In this document: piece by piece, positions 25,469 through 33,532 of the stretch
How the letters are laid out: each line of letters opens with the position of its first letter
How positions within the stretch are numbered: the stretch's first letter is position 1
The notes under the pieces: generated by a model
Seen by the model: the letters and a program-made list of their open reading frames with translations, nothing else
Database searches by the model: none
Told to the model about the DNA's origin: nothing
Translations under genes and position numbers: made by a program
Assembly: GCF_947495735.1 (NCBI RefSeq)
Contig: NZ_CANMAA010000003.1
Location: 398,889-462,888, forward strand
Length of the DNA: 64,000 bases
DNA from: an uncultured Pseudokineococcus sp.
Lineage (GTDB): Bacteria > Actinomycetota > Actinomycetes > Actinomycetales > Quadrisphaeraceae
Direction of reading: 5' to 3'

Positions 25469-26743
25469 ATGACTCGCATCTCGCTCTCCTACGGTCGCGA
25501 CGGCCTCGACATCGAGCTGCCGACCGAGCGGACGCAGGTGGTGGAGCCGTCCTTCACCCCGGCCCCCGCCGACCAGGGGGCCCTGCTGAGGGACGCCCTC
25601 CAGCGGCCCGTGTCCGGCCCGCCGCTGCGAGAGCTGGTGCGCCCGGGGGCCACCGTGGCCATCTCGATGTGCGACGGCACCCGGCCCCAGCCGCGGCACC
25701 TCGTCATCCCCGCGGTGCTGGAGGCGCTCGAGGGCGTCGTGCGCCGGGAGGACGTCGTGATCCTGGTGGCCACGGGGACCCACCGGGGCAACACGCCGGA
25801 GGAGATCCGGGAGATGGTGGGCGACGAGGTGGCGGACAGCGTCACGATCATCAACCACGACGCGCGGGACGACAGCTCCCTGGTCTACCTCGGGCGCCAC
25901 GGCGACGACGTCCCCGTGTGGCTGAACAAGCACTGGGTCGAGGCCGACGTCCGGATCACGACGGGCTTCGTCGAGCCGCACTTCTTCGCCGGCTTCAGCG
26001 GCGGCCCGAAGCTCGTCGCGCCCGGACTGGCCGGGCTCGAGACGGTCCTGACCCTCCACGACGCGCGGCGCATCGGCGACGAGCGCGCGACGTGGGGGAT
26101 CTGCGAGGGCAACCCGGTCCACGACGACGTGCGCGCGGTCGTCGACGCCGTCGGCGGCGTCGACTTCGCGCTCGACGTCGTGCTCAACCGCGAGCAGGCG
26201 ATCGTCCAGGCGTTCGGCGGCCCGGTGCTGGCCATGCACGCGCAGGCGCGGGAGGCGGCACGGCGCCTGGCCATGGCCCCGGTCCCGGAGCTGTTCGACG
26301 TCGTCGTGACCACGGGGTCCGGCTACCCGCTCGACCAGAACCTCTACCAGTCGGTCAAGGGCATGTCGGCCGCCGCGACGGTCGTCAAGCCCGGCGGCAC
26401 GATCGTGTGCGCCGCGGAGTGCCGGGACGGCTTCCCCGACCACGGCTCCTACCGCGAGGTCCTCGCCTCGGCGGCCTCGCCGCAGGCCCTGCTGGCCGAC
26501 ATCCGCGCTCGCCCGGAGACGGTCCCGGACCAGTGGCAGGTGCAGGTCCAGGCCAAGGTGCAGAGCCACGCCCGGGTGGTGATGCGCACGTCGTTCCTGA
26601 GCGACGCCGCCCTGGCCACGGCGCACCTGGAGCAGACCGACGACATCGAGCGCACCGTGCGCGAGGCGCTGGCGGCCGCGGGCCCGCAGGCGCGGGTCTG
26701 CGTGCTGCCCGAGGGCCCCCAGACGATCCCGTACGTGGCCTGA
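25469..26743 (+). CDS. larA: Lactate racemase family protein (nickel-pincer enzyme)
   Basis: This 424-residue enzyme racemises or epimerises a 2-hydroxy acid using the Ni-pincer cofactor. Key residues align with L. plantarum LarA with a constant offset of three: His105 (GTHRGNT), His171 (EPHFFAG), Lys181 (GGPKLVAPG), to which the cofactor is attached, and His197 (LHDAR). Asp69 and Arg72 (DGTRPQP) match the carboxylate-binding region. The length equals that of LarA. It is divergent from the kdgT-larECB operon across 236 bases. The substrate may be lactate, but the KdgT-like neighbour suggests another hydroxy or sugar acid. Confidence 0.92.
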   Translation: MTRISLSYGRDGLDIELPTERTQVVEPSFTPAPADQGALLRDALQRPVSGPPLRELVRPGATVAISMCDGTRPQPRHLVIPAVLEALEGVVRREDVVILVATGTHRGNTPEEIREMVGDEVADSVTIINHDARDDSSLVYLGRHGDDVPVWLNKHWVEADVRITTGFVEPHFFAGFSGGPKLVAPGLAGLETVLTLHDARRIGDERATWGICEGNPVHDDVRAVVDAVGGVDFALDVVLNREQAIVQAFGGPVLAMHAQAREAARRLAMAPVPELFDVVVTTGSGYPLDQNLYQSVKGMSAAATVVKPGGTIVCAAECRDGFPDHGSYREVLASAASPQALLADIRARPETVPDQWQVQVQAKVQSHARVVMRTSFLSDAALATAHLEQTDDIERTVREALAAAGPQARVCVLPEGPQTIPYVA

Positions 26744-26823
26744 GCCGTCCGGGCTCGGCGCGCGCGGGGGCGTCCGCGCCGGGTCCGGTCGTCGCCGGCC
26801 TCGCCCGGAGAGGGCGGTGCGCG

Positions 26824-27510
26824 TCAGGCGAAGGGCAGCAGCGTCTGCCAGTAGTCCCAGAAGCGGACGCCGACGAGCGCGACGACGACCGCGAGGGAGA
26901 CGGCGATGAGCGGCACGCGCAGGTCGACGACGGCGGTGGCGAGCCCGCGGGGGGCCGGCAGCGCGCCCTGCTCGAGCGAGCGGGCCGTCGTCGTCCAGAA
27001 GAGCGCGATCATCACCGCCCACACGACCATGCAGTAGGGGCACAGCGCGCCGACGACGTAGAGGCTCTGGCTGATCAGCCAGACGACGAACGCGGTGCCC
27101 GCCGTCACCCCGACCTGGACCCCCACCTGGACCCAGCGCGCCAGGCGGGCCCCGCTGAGCAGCACGACGCCGAGCGTCGTGAGGACCGCGAAGCACGCGA
27201 CGCCGATGATCGGGTTGGGGAAGCCGAGCAGCGCCGCCTGCTCGGTCTGCATGACGCTGCCGCAGGACAGGATCGGGTTGATGCTGCAGGTGGGCACGTA
27301 GCTCGGGTCGAGCGCCAGCTCGAAGCGCTCGACCGTGAGCACGAACGCGGCGACGAAGCCGAGCAGGCCGGTGACGAGCATCCACGCGCCGAAGCGCCGG
27401 TCGCCGATCACGGGCGGGGCGTCGTGCTCCTCGCCGAGCAGGGCGTCGTCGTCCGCCGCGTCGACGCCGTCCGGCTCCTCGCGGGTGCTCCGCTGGTCGA
27501 GATGTGCCAC
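26824..27510 (-). CDS. Vitamin K epoxide reductase (VKOR) family protein
   Basis: This 228-residue membrane protein re-oxidises periplasmic thiol oxidoreductases (a DsbB role) using quinone. After a charged cytosolic N-terminus (1-38) come five hydrophobic segments. The loop pair Cys75 and Cys83 and the active-site CPYC (Cys157, Cys160) are all present. The GTG at 27510 is the only convenient start at the right length. No DsbA partner is adjacent in the window. Confidence 0.88.
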   Translation of the reverse strand: MAHLDQRSTREEPDGVDAADDDALLGEEHDAPPVIGDRRFGAWMLVTGLLGFVAAFVLTVERFELALDPSYVPTCSINPILSCGSVMQTEQAALLGFPNPIIGVACFAVLTTLGVVLLSGARLARWVQVGVQVGVTAGTAFVVWLISQSLYVVGALCPYCMVVWAVMIALFWTTTARSLEQGALPAPRGLATAVVDLRVPLIAVSLAVVVALVGVRFWDYWQTLLPFA

Positions 27511-27602
27511 GTCGCGAGGGTAGGTCGCCGCCCCTGGGAGCCAGCCGTGAACCGGGCGCACGCCCCCTGGGAACCGCACGGCGAGCGCACCCTCGGGACG
27601 GA

Positions 27603-27628
27603 GGTCCCGGGACCCAGGTCCCGGGACC
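27603..27628. repeat. Two 12-bp palindromes in tandem, GGTCCCGGGACC
   Basis: The perfect palindrome GGTCCCGGGACC occurs at 27603-27614 and again at 27617-27628, separated by CA. It lies between the end of the MFS gene and the start of the VKOR gene. It could be a double operator for VKOR or a structured 3' end for the exporter transcript. Confidence 0.6.
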
Positions 27629-27665
27629 CGAGCCGGCCGGGCGAGCCGGCGACGACCCGCCCTCG

Positions 27666-29213
27666 TCAGCGGCCGTGCCGAGGGCGCAGCGCGAGCGCCA
27701 CCAGGGCGGCGGCGGCGAGGACGACGGCGGCGCCGATGGCCGCGGTCGCGTCGACGCCGGCGGCGAAGGCGTCCTGCGCGGACGCGAGCAGCGCCGCGCC
27801 GTCCGCCCCGCCGAGCGCGCCCGCCGCCTCGACGGCGCCGCCGAGCGTCTGGGTCGCCGCGTCGGCGGCGTCGGCGTCGGCGCTGGCCGGCACCTCGAGC
27901 GACGCCCGGTAGACGGCGCCCAGCACGCTGCCCAGGACGGCCGTGCCGAGCACCGCGCCGAGCTCGTACGCCGTCTCGGACACGGCCGAGGCGGCGCCCG
28001 TCCGGTCGGCCGGCGCCGAGGTGAGGATAGCGTCGTTCGTCAGCGTCTCCGCCAGGCCGACGCCCGCGCCGACCAGCACGGACGCCGCGACGAGCAGCCC
28101 GGCCTCCGGGCCGCCGCCCAGCTGGGTGGCGACGCCGTAGCCGACGGCGGACGTCGCGAGCCCGACCGGCACGAGGACGTGCAGCGGCCAGCGGCGGGAC
28201 AGCCGCACCGCGAGCAGCCCGGTGACGATCGTGGCGGCCATGCTCGGCAGCAGGTGCAGCGCCGCGACCAGCGGCGACAGCCCGACGACGAGCTGCAGGT
28301 ACTGCGAGGTGAAGAACAGCAGGCCCGCAAAGGCGAAGATCCCCATGAGGTTCGCCGCCACCGAGGCGCTGAAGACCGGTGCGCGGAAGAGCGACAGGTC
28401 CAGCAGGGGGCGGGCGCGCCCCAGCTGGCGCCGCACGAAGGCGACGCCGCTCACCACGGCGACGACCGCGGAGGCCACCGCCACGGGCGAGACGCCGTGC
28501 TCGGCGGCGGTCTTGATGGCGTAGACGAAGGGGACCATCGTCGTCAGGGACAGGACGACGGACAGCAGGTCCACCGGGCCCGGCGCGCTCTCGCGGGACT
28601 CGGGCAGCACCCGCGGCCCGACGAGCAGGATCAGCGCGGACACGGGGACGGCCACGAGGAAGGCCGAGCCCCACCAGAAACGCTCGAGCAGGACGCCGCC
28701 GAGGATCGGCCCGAGCGCCGCGCCGGCGGAGAAGCCCGTGGCCCAGATCGCCACCGCGAGGCGGCGCTGGCCGGCGTCGGGGAAGACCGAGCGCAGCAGC
28801 GCCAGCGTCGGCGGCATGAGCATGGCGCCGAAGACGCCGAGCACCGCACGGGCCGCGATCAGCGCACCCGCCGTCGGCGCGAGAGCCGCCACGGCCGACA
28901 CCAGGCCGAAGCCCGCGGTGCCGACGAGCAGCAGCCGACGGCGGCCGATCCGGTCGCCGAGGAAGCCCATCGCCACGAGCAGGCCGGCCAGCACGAGCGG
29001 GTAGACGTCGACGACCCACAGCAGCTGGGTCGCCGTCGGCCGCAGCGAGGTGCTGATGGTCGGCAGGGCGAAGGACAGGATCGTCCCGTTCGCCGCCACG
29101 AGCAGGGTCGGCAGCACGAGCACGGCGAGCCCGGCCCACTGCCGCGCGGTCACCCGAGGGGGCGCCGCCGGGGCGGTCTCGTCGGGGGCGCGGGTGGGGG
29201 TCGCGGTGCTCAT
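27666..29213 (-). CDS. MFS drug exporter, DHA2 (14-TM) type
   Basis: This 515-residue proton-driven exporter has the DHA2 pattern. Motif A in the loop between segments 2 and 3 appears as GFLGDRIGRRRLL near residue 83. The motif-C-like GFSAGAALGPILGG near 160 marks an antiporter. A long linker before the last segment is rich in Ala and Asp (about 440-490). The ATG is preceded by a 13-bp hairpin in the leader and by operator dyads shared with the divergent TetR gene. A role in efflux of antibiotics or dyes is likely; the substrate is unknown. Confidence 0.88.
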   Translation of the reverse strand: MSTATPTRAPDETAPAAPPRVTARQWAGLAVLVLPTLLVAANGTILSFALPTISTSLRPTATQLLWVVDVYPLVLAGLLVAMGFLGDRIGRRRLLLVGTAGFGLVSAVAALAPTAGALIAARAVLGVFGAMLMPPTLALLRSVFPDAGQRRLAVAIWATGFSAGAALGPILGGVLLERFWWGSAFLVAVPVSALILLVGPRVLPESRESAPGPVDLLSVVLSLTTMVPFVYAIKTAAEHGVSPVAVASAVVAVVSGVAFVRRQLGRARPLLDLSLFRAPVFSASVAANLMGIFAFAGLLFFTSQYLQLVVGLSPLVAALHLLPSMAATIVTGLLAVRLSRRWPLHVLVPVGLATSAVGYGVATQLGGGPEAGLLVAASVLVGAGVGLAETLTNDAILTSAPADRTGAASAVSETAYELGAVLGTAVLGSVLGAVYRASLEVPASADADAADAATQTLGGAVEAAGALGGADGAALLASAQDAFAAGVDATAAIGAAVVLAAAALVALALRPRHGR

Positions 29214-29226
29214 GGCCGTCCTTCGT

Positions 29227-29256
29227 CGTCGTCGCGCCCCAGTGGGCGCGACGACG
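29227..29256 (-). other. Perfect 13-bp hairpin in the leader of the exporter gene
   Basis: CGTCGTCGCGCCC (29227-29239) and GGGCGCGACGACG (29244-29256) pair exactly around CAGT. It starts 14 bases before the exporter start codon, so it may lie in the 5' leader and affect translation, and it abuts the operator dyads. Confidence 0.6.
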
Positions 29257-29278
29257 GTAACTGTACCGTCTGGACGGT
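29253..29278. promoter_or_regulatory. Overlapping TetR-type operator dyads
   Basis: GACGGTA-ACTG-TACCGTC (29253-29270) and ACCGTC-TG-GACGGT (29265-29278) are perfect inverted repeats sharing an arm. They sit in the 109-base divergent region between the exporter and the TetR gene, a standard autoregulated arrangement. Two dimers could bind side by side. Confidence 0.75.
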
Positions 29279-29322
29279 CTATTCCTCGGCGACGTCGGGC
29301 GACCGCTGACTACGCTGACCGG

Positions 29323-29892
29323 ATGACGGCACGGGACCGCGTCCTCGACGCCTACGAGTCCCTGCTCATCGAGGCGGGCCCGGCGGCCGCGACGCTCGAC
29401 GCGGTGTCCTCGGCCGCCCAGGTCTCCAAGGGCGGGCTGCTCTACCACTTCCCCAGCAAGGAGGCCCTGGTCACCGGGCTGCTGGAGCGGCTGCGCCAGC
29501 GGGGCCTCGAGGACGCCGCGCAGATGCGCGCGGCGCCGGACGGCGCCGTCGCCACCTGGCTGCGCGGGTCCGCTCCCCCGCTCGGCGGCGCCAGCGGCCT
29601 GTCCCGGACCTACGTCGCCGCGCTGCGCGTCGCCGGCGGGGACGAGGCGTCCGAGCTGGCCCGCGCCGTCTTCGCCGAGATCGACGAGGGCTGGTTCGCC
29701 GCCCTGCGCGACGAGCTCGGCGACCCGGCGCGGGCGCGCCTGGTGCAGCTCGTCGGCGACGGCCTCTACCTCGCGGCGCTCACGGGCGCCGAGGACGCCG
29801 GCCCGGTGCCCGTCGACGACCTGCTCGCCGCGCTCGCGCCCGTCCTCGAGCGCCCGATGCCGTCGTCTGGCGACGTCTCCGCCGAGGGCTAG
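29323..29892 (+). CDS. TetR-family regulator of the divergent exporter
   Basis: This 189-residue repressor has a TetR DNA-binding domain in residues 1-50 (AATLDAVSSAAQVSKGGLLYHFPSKEALV region) and a C-terminal ligand domain of the TetR_C type. It lies back-to-back with the DHA2 exporter gene, with two overlapping dyads between them, so it probably represses the exporter until a drug-like ligand binds. The ATG start gives the usual short N-terminus. Confidence 0.88.
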   Translation: MTARDRVLDAYESLLIEAGPAAATLDAVSSAAQVSKGGLLYHFPSKEALVTGLLERLRQRGLEDAAQMRAAPDGAVATWLRGSAPPLGGASGLSRTYVAALRVAGGDEASELARAVFAEIDEGWFAALRDELGDPARARLVQLVGDGLYLAALTGAEDAGPVPVDDLLAALAPVLERPMPSSGDVSAEG

Positions 29893-29939
29893 ACGCTCGA
29901 AGACCGCCCTCGACGCGGGACGCGTCCTAGCGTGGCCGC

Positions 29940-30626
29940 ATGAGCAGCGGGGGCGCGGAGGTCCGGGACGTCGAGCACGAGCTGACGCTGCCCGAGGAGC
30001 TGCTGCTGCTCGTCTACGACGACGAGAAGGGCAGCACGTGGAGCACGACGCTGGACGTCGGGCTCGGCGGCGCCGTCCAGGTGGACCTGTCGCTGCGGGG
30101 GCGCGTCGACGTGCGCGACGGCGACCTCGTCGTCCTCGACGCGACGCCGACGGGCGAGCCCGTCCTCGACGCGGCCCTGGCCGAGGTCGCGGCGGGGGCG
30201 CGGCCGAAGCCGCCGAAGCGGTGGCTGACGGCGCTCGGGAAGGACGCGCGGGCGGCCTCGCTGGAGCGGCTCGTCGAGCGCGGCGTCCTGCGGCGCGAGG
30301 AGGGCAGGGTCCTCGGCCTCTTCCCGCGCACCCGCTACCCCGAGGCCGACGGCGGCCCGGAGGCCCGCGTGCGGCAGCGGCTGCACGACGCCGTCGTCGT
30401 CGGCACGACGCCGGACGCGCGCACCGCCGCACTGGCCTCGCTGGTGCGGGCCCTGCGCCTGCGCGGCGAGGTCTTCCGCGGCGAGGACCGGCGGGCGACC
30501 GACCGCCGGCTCGAGGAGCTGTCCGAGGGCGAGTGGGCGGGCGCCGCGGTCAAGCGCGCGCTCGACGAGATCATGGCGGCGGCGACCACGGTGGTCATCA
30601 CGACGGGCGCCGCGTCGTCCGGCTGA
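29940..30626 (+). CDS. GOLPH3/VPS74 (GPP34) family protein
   Basis: This 228-residue protein matches the GPP34 pattern: LTLPEELLLLVYDDEKG near residue 15, a central LGGAVQVDLSLRGRV, RWLTALG near 93, LVERGVLRREEGRVLGLFPRTRYP near 108 and a C-terminal helical half with LRLRGEVF. Eukaryotic members bind phosphoinositides. Actinobacterial copies are common but uncharacterised and probably membrane-associated. It starts 48 bases after the TetR stop on the same strand, so co-transcription is possible. Confidence 0.85.
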   Translation: MSSGGAEVRDVEHELTLPEELLLLVYDDEKGSTWSTTLDVGLGGAVQVDLSLRGRVDVRDGDLVVLDATPTGEPVLDAALAEVAAGARPKPPKRWLTALGKDARAASLERLVERGVLRREEGRVLGLFPRTRYPEADGGPEARVRQRLHDAVVVGTTPDARTAALASLVRALRLRGEVFRGEDRRATDRRLEELSEGEWAGAAVKRALDEIMAAATTVVITTGAASSG

Positions 30627-30665
30627 CCCGGGCGCCTCCGCCGCGGGGCGTGGCGCCTGGTGCTG

Positions 30666-31772
30666 TCAGAACGCGTAGCGCACGGTGAGCCACGGCGTCC
30701 GCTCGGCCACGAGGTCGAGCAGGCGCTGCAGCCACACCTTCTTCCAGGCCGCGCGGTAGCGGACGTTCTCCATGCCGTTCTGCGAGCGCTTGGACTCCTG
30801 GATGTCGGGGCGCCAGATCGCCTCCTCGCCCTTCGGGTGCCAGCCGAGGTTCACCTCGTGCAGCCCGGCGTTGTGGGTCAGGAGGATCACCTCGGCCTGC
30901 GCCTGCGCCTTGGCGGCGGGCGACAGGACGTCGTCGAGCTCGTCGAGCAGCTCGGCCCACTCCTCCAGCCAGCCCTCGTGGACGACGACGGGCGAGAGGT
31001 TGAGGTGCACCTCGTACCCGGCCGCGACGAAGTCGTCCACGGCCGCGAAGCGCTGGCTCACGGGAGAGGTGCGCACGTCGAGCAGCTTCGCCATCCGGTG
31101 CGGCATCACCGAGAAGCGCACGCGGGTGCGCCCCTGCGGGTCGTAGCCGAGGAGGTCGCGGTTGACCTGCTTGGTGGCGAAGGAGGCCTTGGCGGTCGGC
31201 ATCGCGCGGAAGGCCGTGACGAGGTCGCGCACGTTGTCGCTGACGACGGCGTCGACCGAGGCGTCGCTGTTCTCGCCGATGTCGTAGACCCACGCCGCCG
31301 GGTCGCACTGGTCGGGCTCGGGCTTGAGGCCCTGGCGGGCGACGTGGCGCTGGAGGTAGCCGACGACCTGGTCGATGTTCGCGTAGACGGTGATGGGGTT
31401 GGCGTAGCCCTTGTGCCGCGGCACGTAGCAGTACGCGCACGCCATGGCGCAGCCGTTGGCCGTCGACGGCGCGATCCAGTTGGCCGACCGCTCGTTGCGC
31501 CGGGCCGTGAGCGTCTTGCGGACGCCGAGCGCCAGCACCTCGGTCTTCACCCGGACCCACCGGTCGACGGACGCCGCGTCGTCGTGCAGGCCCTGGACGC
31601 GCTGGGCGGACGGCACCTCGACCACCTCGGCGCCCGGCCACCGGGCGACCACCTGCCGGCCGCGCTCGAGCTCCAGCGCAGCCGGCTCCGCGTAGATGGT
31701 GCGGACGTCGAGCAGCTGCCCTGGCGCCCTCGTCCGGGCGACGGGCGCCTCGTCGGCGGCGGGGGTGCTCAC
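30666..31772 (-). CDS. SplB-like radical SAM protein
   Basis: This 368-residue enzyme belongs to the spore photoproduct lyase-related radical SAM group. The cluster motif is CAMACAYC, with Cys108, Cys112 and Cys115. Downstream, TYDIGENSD-like and ATKQVN segments and FSVMPHRMAKLLD near residue 215 fit the SplB barrel. Actinobacteria that carry it generally do not make endospores, so the substrate may be another DNA lesion or nucleic acid. A GTG start at 31772 is chosen, with GGAGGAG about 11 bases upstream; an ATG at 31841 would add 23 residues of low quality. The gene converges on the GPP34 gene. Confidence 0.82.
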   Translation of the reverse strand: MSTPAADEAPVARTRAPGQLLDVRTIYAEPAALELERGRQVVARWPGAEVVEVPSAQRVQGLHDDAASVDRWVRVKTEVLALGVRKTLTARRNERSANWIAPSTANGCAMACAYCYVPRHKGYANPITVYANIDQVVGYLQRHVARQGLKPEPDQCDPAAWVYDIGENSDASVDAVVSDNVRDLVTAFRAMPTAKASFATKQVNRDLLGYDPQGRTRVRFSVMPHRMAKLLDVRTSPVSQRFAAVDDFVAAGYEVHLNLSPVVVHEGWLEEWAELLDELDDVLSPAAKAQAQAEVILLTHNAGLHEVNLGWHPKGEEAIWRPDIQESKRSQNGMENVRYRAAWKKVWLQRLLDLVAERTPWLTVRYAF

Positions 31773-31904
31773 CCGCCCATGGTCTCCTCCCGCCGTCCGC
31801 GCCCGGCAGCCGCCCGCCCGGACGGCGAGAGGCTGCGACATCGCCCCAGGGACGCCCCCGGACGGAGGAGGGCGACGAGGCCCGGGTGGGGGAGGAGCGC
31901 GGCG

Positions 31905-32327
31905 TCAGCGGCTGGGACGACGGCGGCGGGCGCCCACGAGGTGGTCGAGGCTCGCGCGCCCCGGGCCGGCACCGAGGAGGGCGAGGGCGACGGCGGCGAT
32001 GACGCCGACGAGCTCCCAGCCGCCGCCGTCGACGAAGACGCCGCTGCCGCGGTGCACGAGCCAGTACGCGGCGGCCATGTCCACGAGGACGAGCGCGGAA
32101 GCCACGACCGTGGCGGCGCCCAGGACCAGCAGCACGCCGGTGACGAGCTCGAGGACGGCGAGCACGACCGCCGCGACCTCGGGCGCGGGGACGCCCAGCG
32201 ACGCCATGAAGCCGGCCGTGCCGGAGACCCCCTGGACGGCGAGCTTGTCCCAGCCGTGGGCGACGAGGACCACCCCGACGAGGACGCGGGCGAGGAGCAG
32301 GGCGATGTCGCGGACGGGCTCGGGCAC
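31905..32327 (-). CDS. DoxX-family membrane protein
   Basis: This 140-residue protein has four hydrophobic segments and the DoxX pattern: LLLARVLVGVVLVAHGWDKL at the start and ELVTGVLLVLGAAT near residue 60. Family members act in redox or oxidative-stress complexes at the membrane, and the role here is unknown. The GTG start has GGAGGCC upstream. Confidence 0.85.
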   Translation of the reverse strand: MPEPVRDIALLLARVLVGVVLVAHGWDKLAVQGVSGTAGFMASLGVPAPEVAAVVLAVLELVTGVLLVLGAATVVASALVLVDMAAAYWLVHRGSGVFVDGGGWELVGVIAAVALALLGAGPGRASLDHLVGARRRRPSR

Positions 32328-32435
32328 GGTCGGCCTCCGGGGTCGGCGGTGCGAGCGCACGCCGGTGCGTGAGCCCTCAAGGAGTCCGGAGCCTACCGCG
32401 ACGCCCGGCGGGGGCAGGGGCGACGCCCGCGGGTG

Positions 32436-32471
32436 CGGACCCACGGCGCGCTCCTCCGCGTCGTGGGTCCG
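32436..32471 (-). terminator. Hairpin after the TipA-like regulator gene
   Basis: CGGACCCACG (32436-32445) pairs with CGTGGGTCCG (32462-32471) around a 16-base loop. It follows the stop at 32480 by nine bases on the minus strand. Confidence 0.65.
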
Positions 32472-32479
32472 CCCGCCTC

Positions 32480-33238
32480 TCAGGACAGGTGCTCGCCCGC
32501 CCACGCGACCATCGCGTCGCGCAGGAAGCCCGCGAGCCCGGGCTCGACGCCGTCGTAGAACGCCCGGTAGCGCTCGTCCTCGACGTACAGGTCACCGAGC
32601 CCGGTGTAGCCGGCGCGGCCCGGCGTCCAGTGCTGGGCGACGGAGGCGTGGTGCTCCGCGACGAGCGCCTGCACCGCCCCGTCCCCCGGCTCCGCGCCCG
32701 CGCGCACCCGCTCGGCGAGGCGCTCCGCGAGCTCCCGGTGCTCCTGCCCCGCGCGCTCCAGGTCTGCCCGCGACCAGTCGCCGGTCCGCTCGGCCGCCTC
32801 GGCGAACGCCCCGCGCACGCCCTCGCCGTAGCGGTCCACGAGCTGCTCCTGCAGCTGCGCGCGGTCGCGCGCCAGCCCCTCGAAGAACTCCGTCTCGGTC
32901 ATCTCGCCCTCTCCCTCCAGGTGGGCCGCGGTGCGGCGGGCGGTGGCGGCGAGCCGGGCGAGCCGGCTGCCCTCGGCCTCGAGCCGGTCGGCGTGCTCGC
33001 GCAGGGCCGCGACCTCGTCGCGCTCCCCCGCCAGCACCTCCCCGACCAGACCGAGGGGCACGCCCAGCTCCCGGAGCACGAGGATCCGCTGCAGCCGCAG
33101 CAGGTGCTCCCGCTCGTAGAGCCGCACGCCCCCGGGACCCGTCCCGGCCGGCACGAGCAGCCCGACGGCGTCGTAGTGCCGCAGCGTGCGCGCCGTCGTC
33201 CCCGACATCCGCGCCACCTCAGCCGTCGTCCACGCCAC
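32480..33238 (-). CDS. MerR-family regulator with TipAS effector domain
   Basis: This 252-residue protein has an N-terminal MerR winged helix (residues 1-70: WTTAEVARMSG, ARTLRHYDAVGLL, GVRLYEREHL), a coiled-coil dimerisation helix (about 75-110) and a C-terminal TipAS domain with HHASVAQHW and a terminal MVAWAGEHL. TipA proteins bind thiopeptide or other hydrophobic drugs and switch on resistance genes, often their own. A TGACGC-A-GCGTCA dyad lies 75-87 bases upstream. No obvious target gene other than doxX follows. Confidence 0.88.
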   Translation of the reverse strand: MAWTTAEVARMSGTTARTLRHYDAVGLLVPAGTGPGGVRLYEREHLLRLQRILVLRELGVPLGLVGEVLAGERDEVAALREHADRLEAEGSRLARLAATARRTAAHLEGEGEMTETEFFEGLARDRAQLQEQLVDRYGEGVRGAFAEAAERTGDWSRADLERAGQEHRELAERLAERVRAGAEPGDGAVQALVAEHHASVAQHWTPGRAGYTGLGDLYVEDERYRAFYDGVEPGLAGFLRDAMVAWAGEHLS

Positions 33239-33312
33239 CGCGCGCCCCTTCCGTCCACCGCTCCCGCGGCGCCGTCGGGACCTCCCCGACCGGCTCGCTC
33301 GACGCTAGGGAC

Positions 33313-33325
33313 TGACGCTGCGTCA
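33313..33325 (-). promoter_or_regulatory. MerR-type operator dyad
   Basis: TGACGC-A-GCGTCA reads on the minus strand upstream of the TipA-like gene, with TTGACG as a possible -35 element overlapping its left arm. It fits autoregulation by a MerR-family protein, although the spacing to a -10 hexamer is not clear. Confidence 0.45.
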
Positions 33326-33401
33326 ACCGCAAGCGTCGACCCGTGCCCTGCGAGCGCGCCGATGACCGGCGAGCCGGTACGTCATCGCCGCACGCCGCCC
33401 C

Positions 33402-33532
33402 GGTGACGCCCACGAGGCGGGCGAGTCGCCGCGCCTCACGCCCCCGCGACCCGGTGAGCGCCCACGAGGCGGACGGGTCGGCCCGTCACGAGGCACCCGC
33501 CCCAGGTGACGCCCACGAGGCGGGCGGGTCGG
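33402..33532. repeat. Three degenerate direct repeats, period about 51 bases
   Basis: GGTGACGCCCACGAGGCGGGCGAGTCG at 33402-33428 is repeated with few changes at 33453-33480 and at 33505-33532. The sequence between copies is also partly conserved (GTCACGAGGCAC and GTCGCGGGGCAC). Confidence 0.75.

Noticed and set aside
26824..30432. A minus-strand frame of 1202 codons over VKOR and the exporter
   Set aside because: Only the last 229 codons encode VKOR. The remainder is an out-of-frame reading of the exporter and the antisense of TetR and GPP34.
31773..31841. ATG at 31841 as the SplB-like start
   Set aside because: The added 23 residues are low quality and a strong GGAGGAG lies just before the GTG at 31772. 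The choice is not certain.
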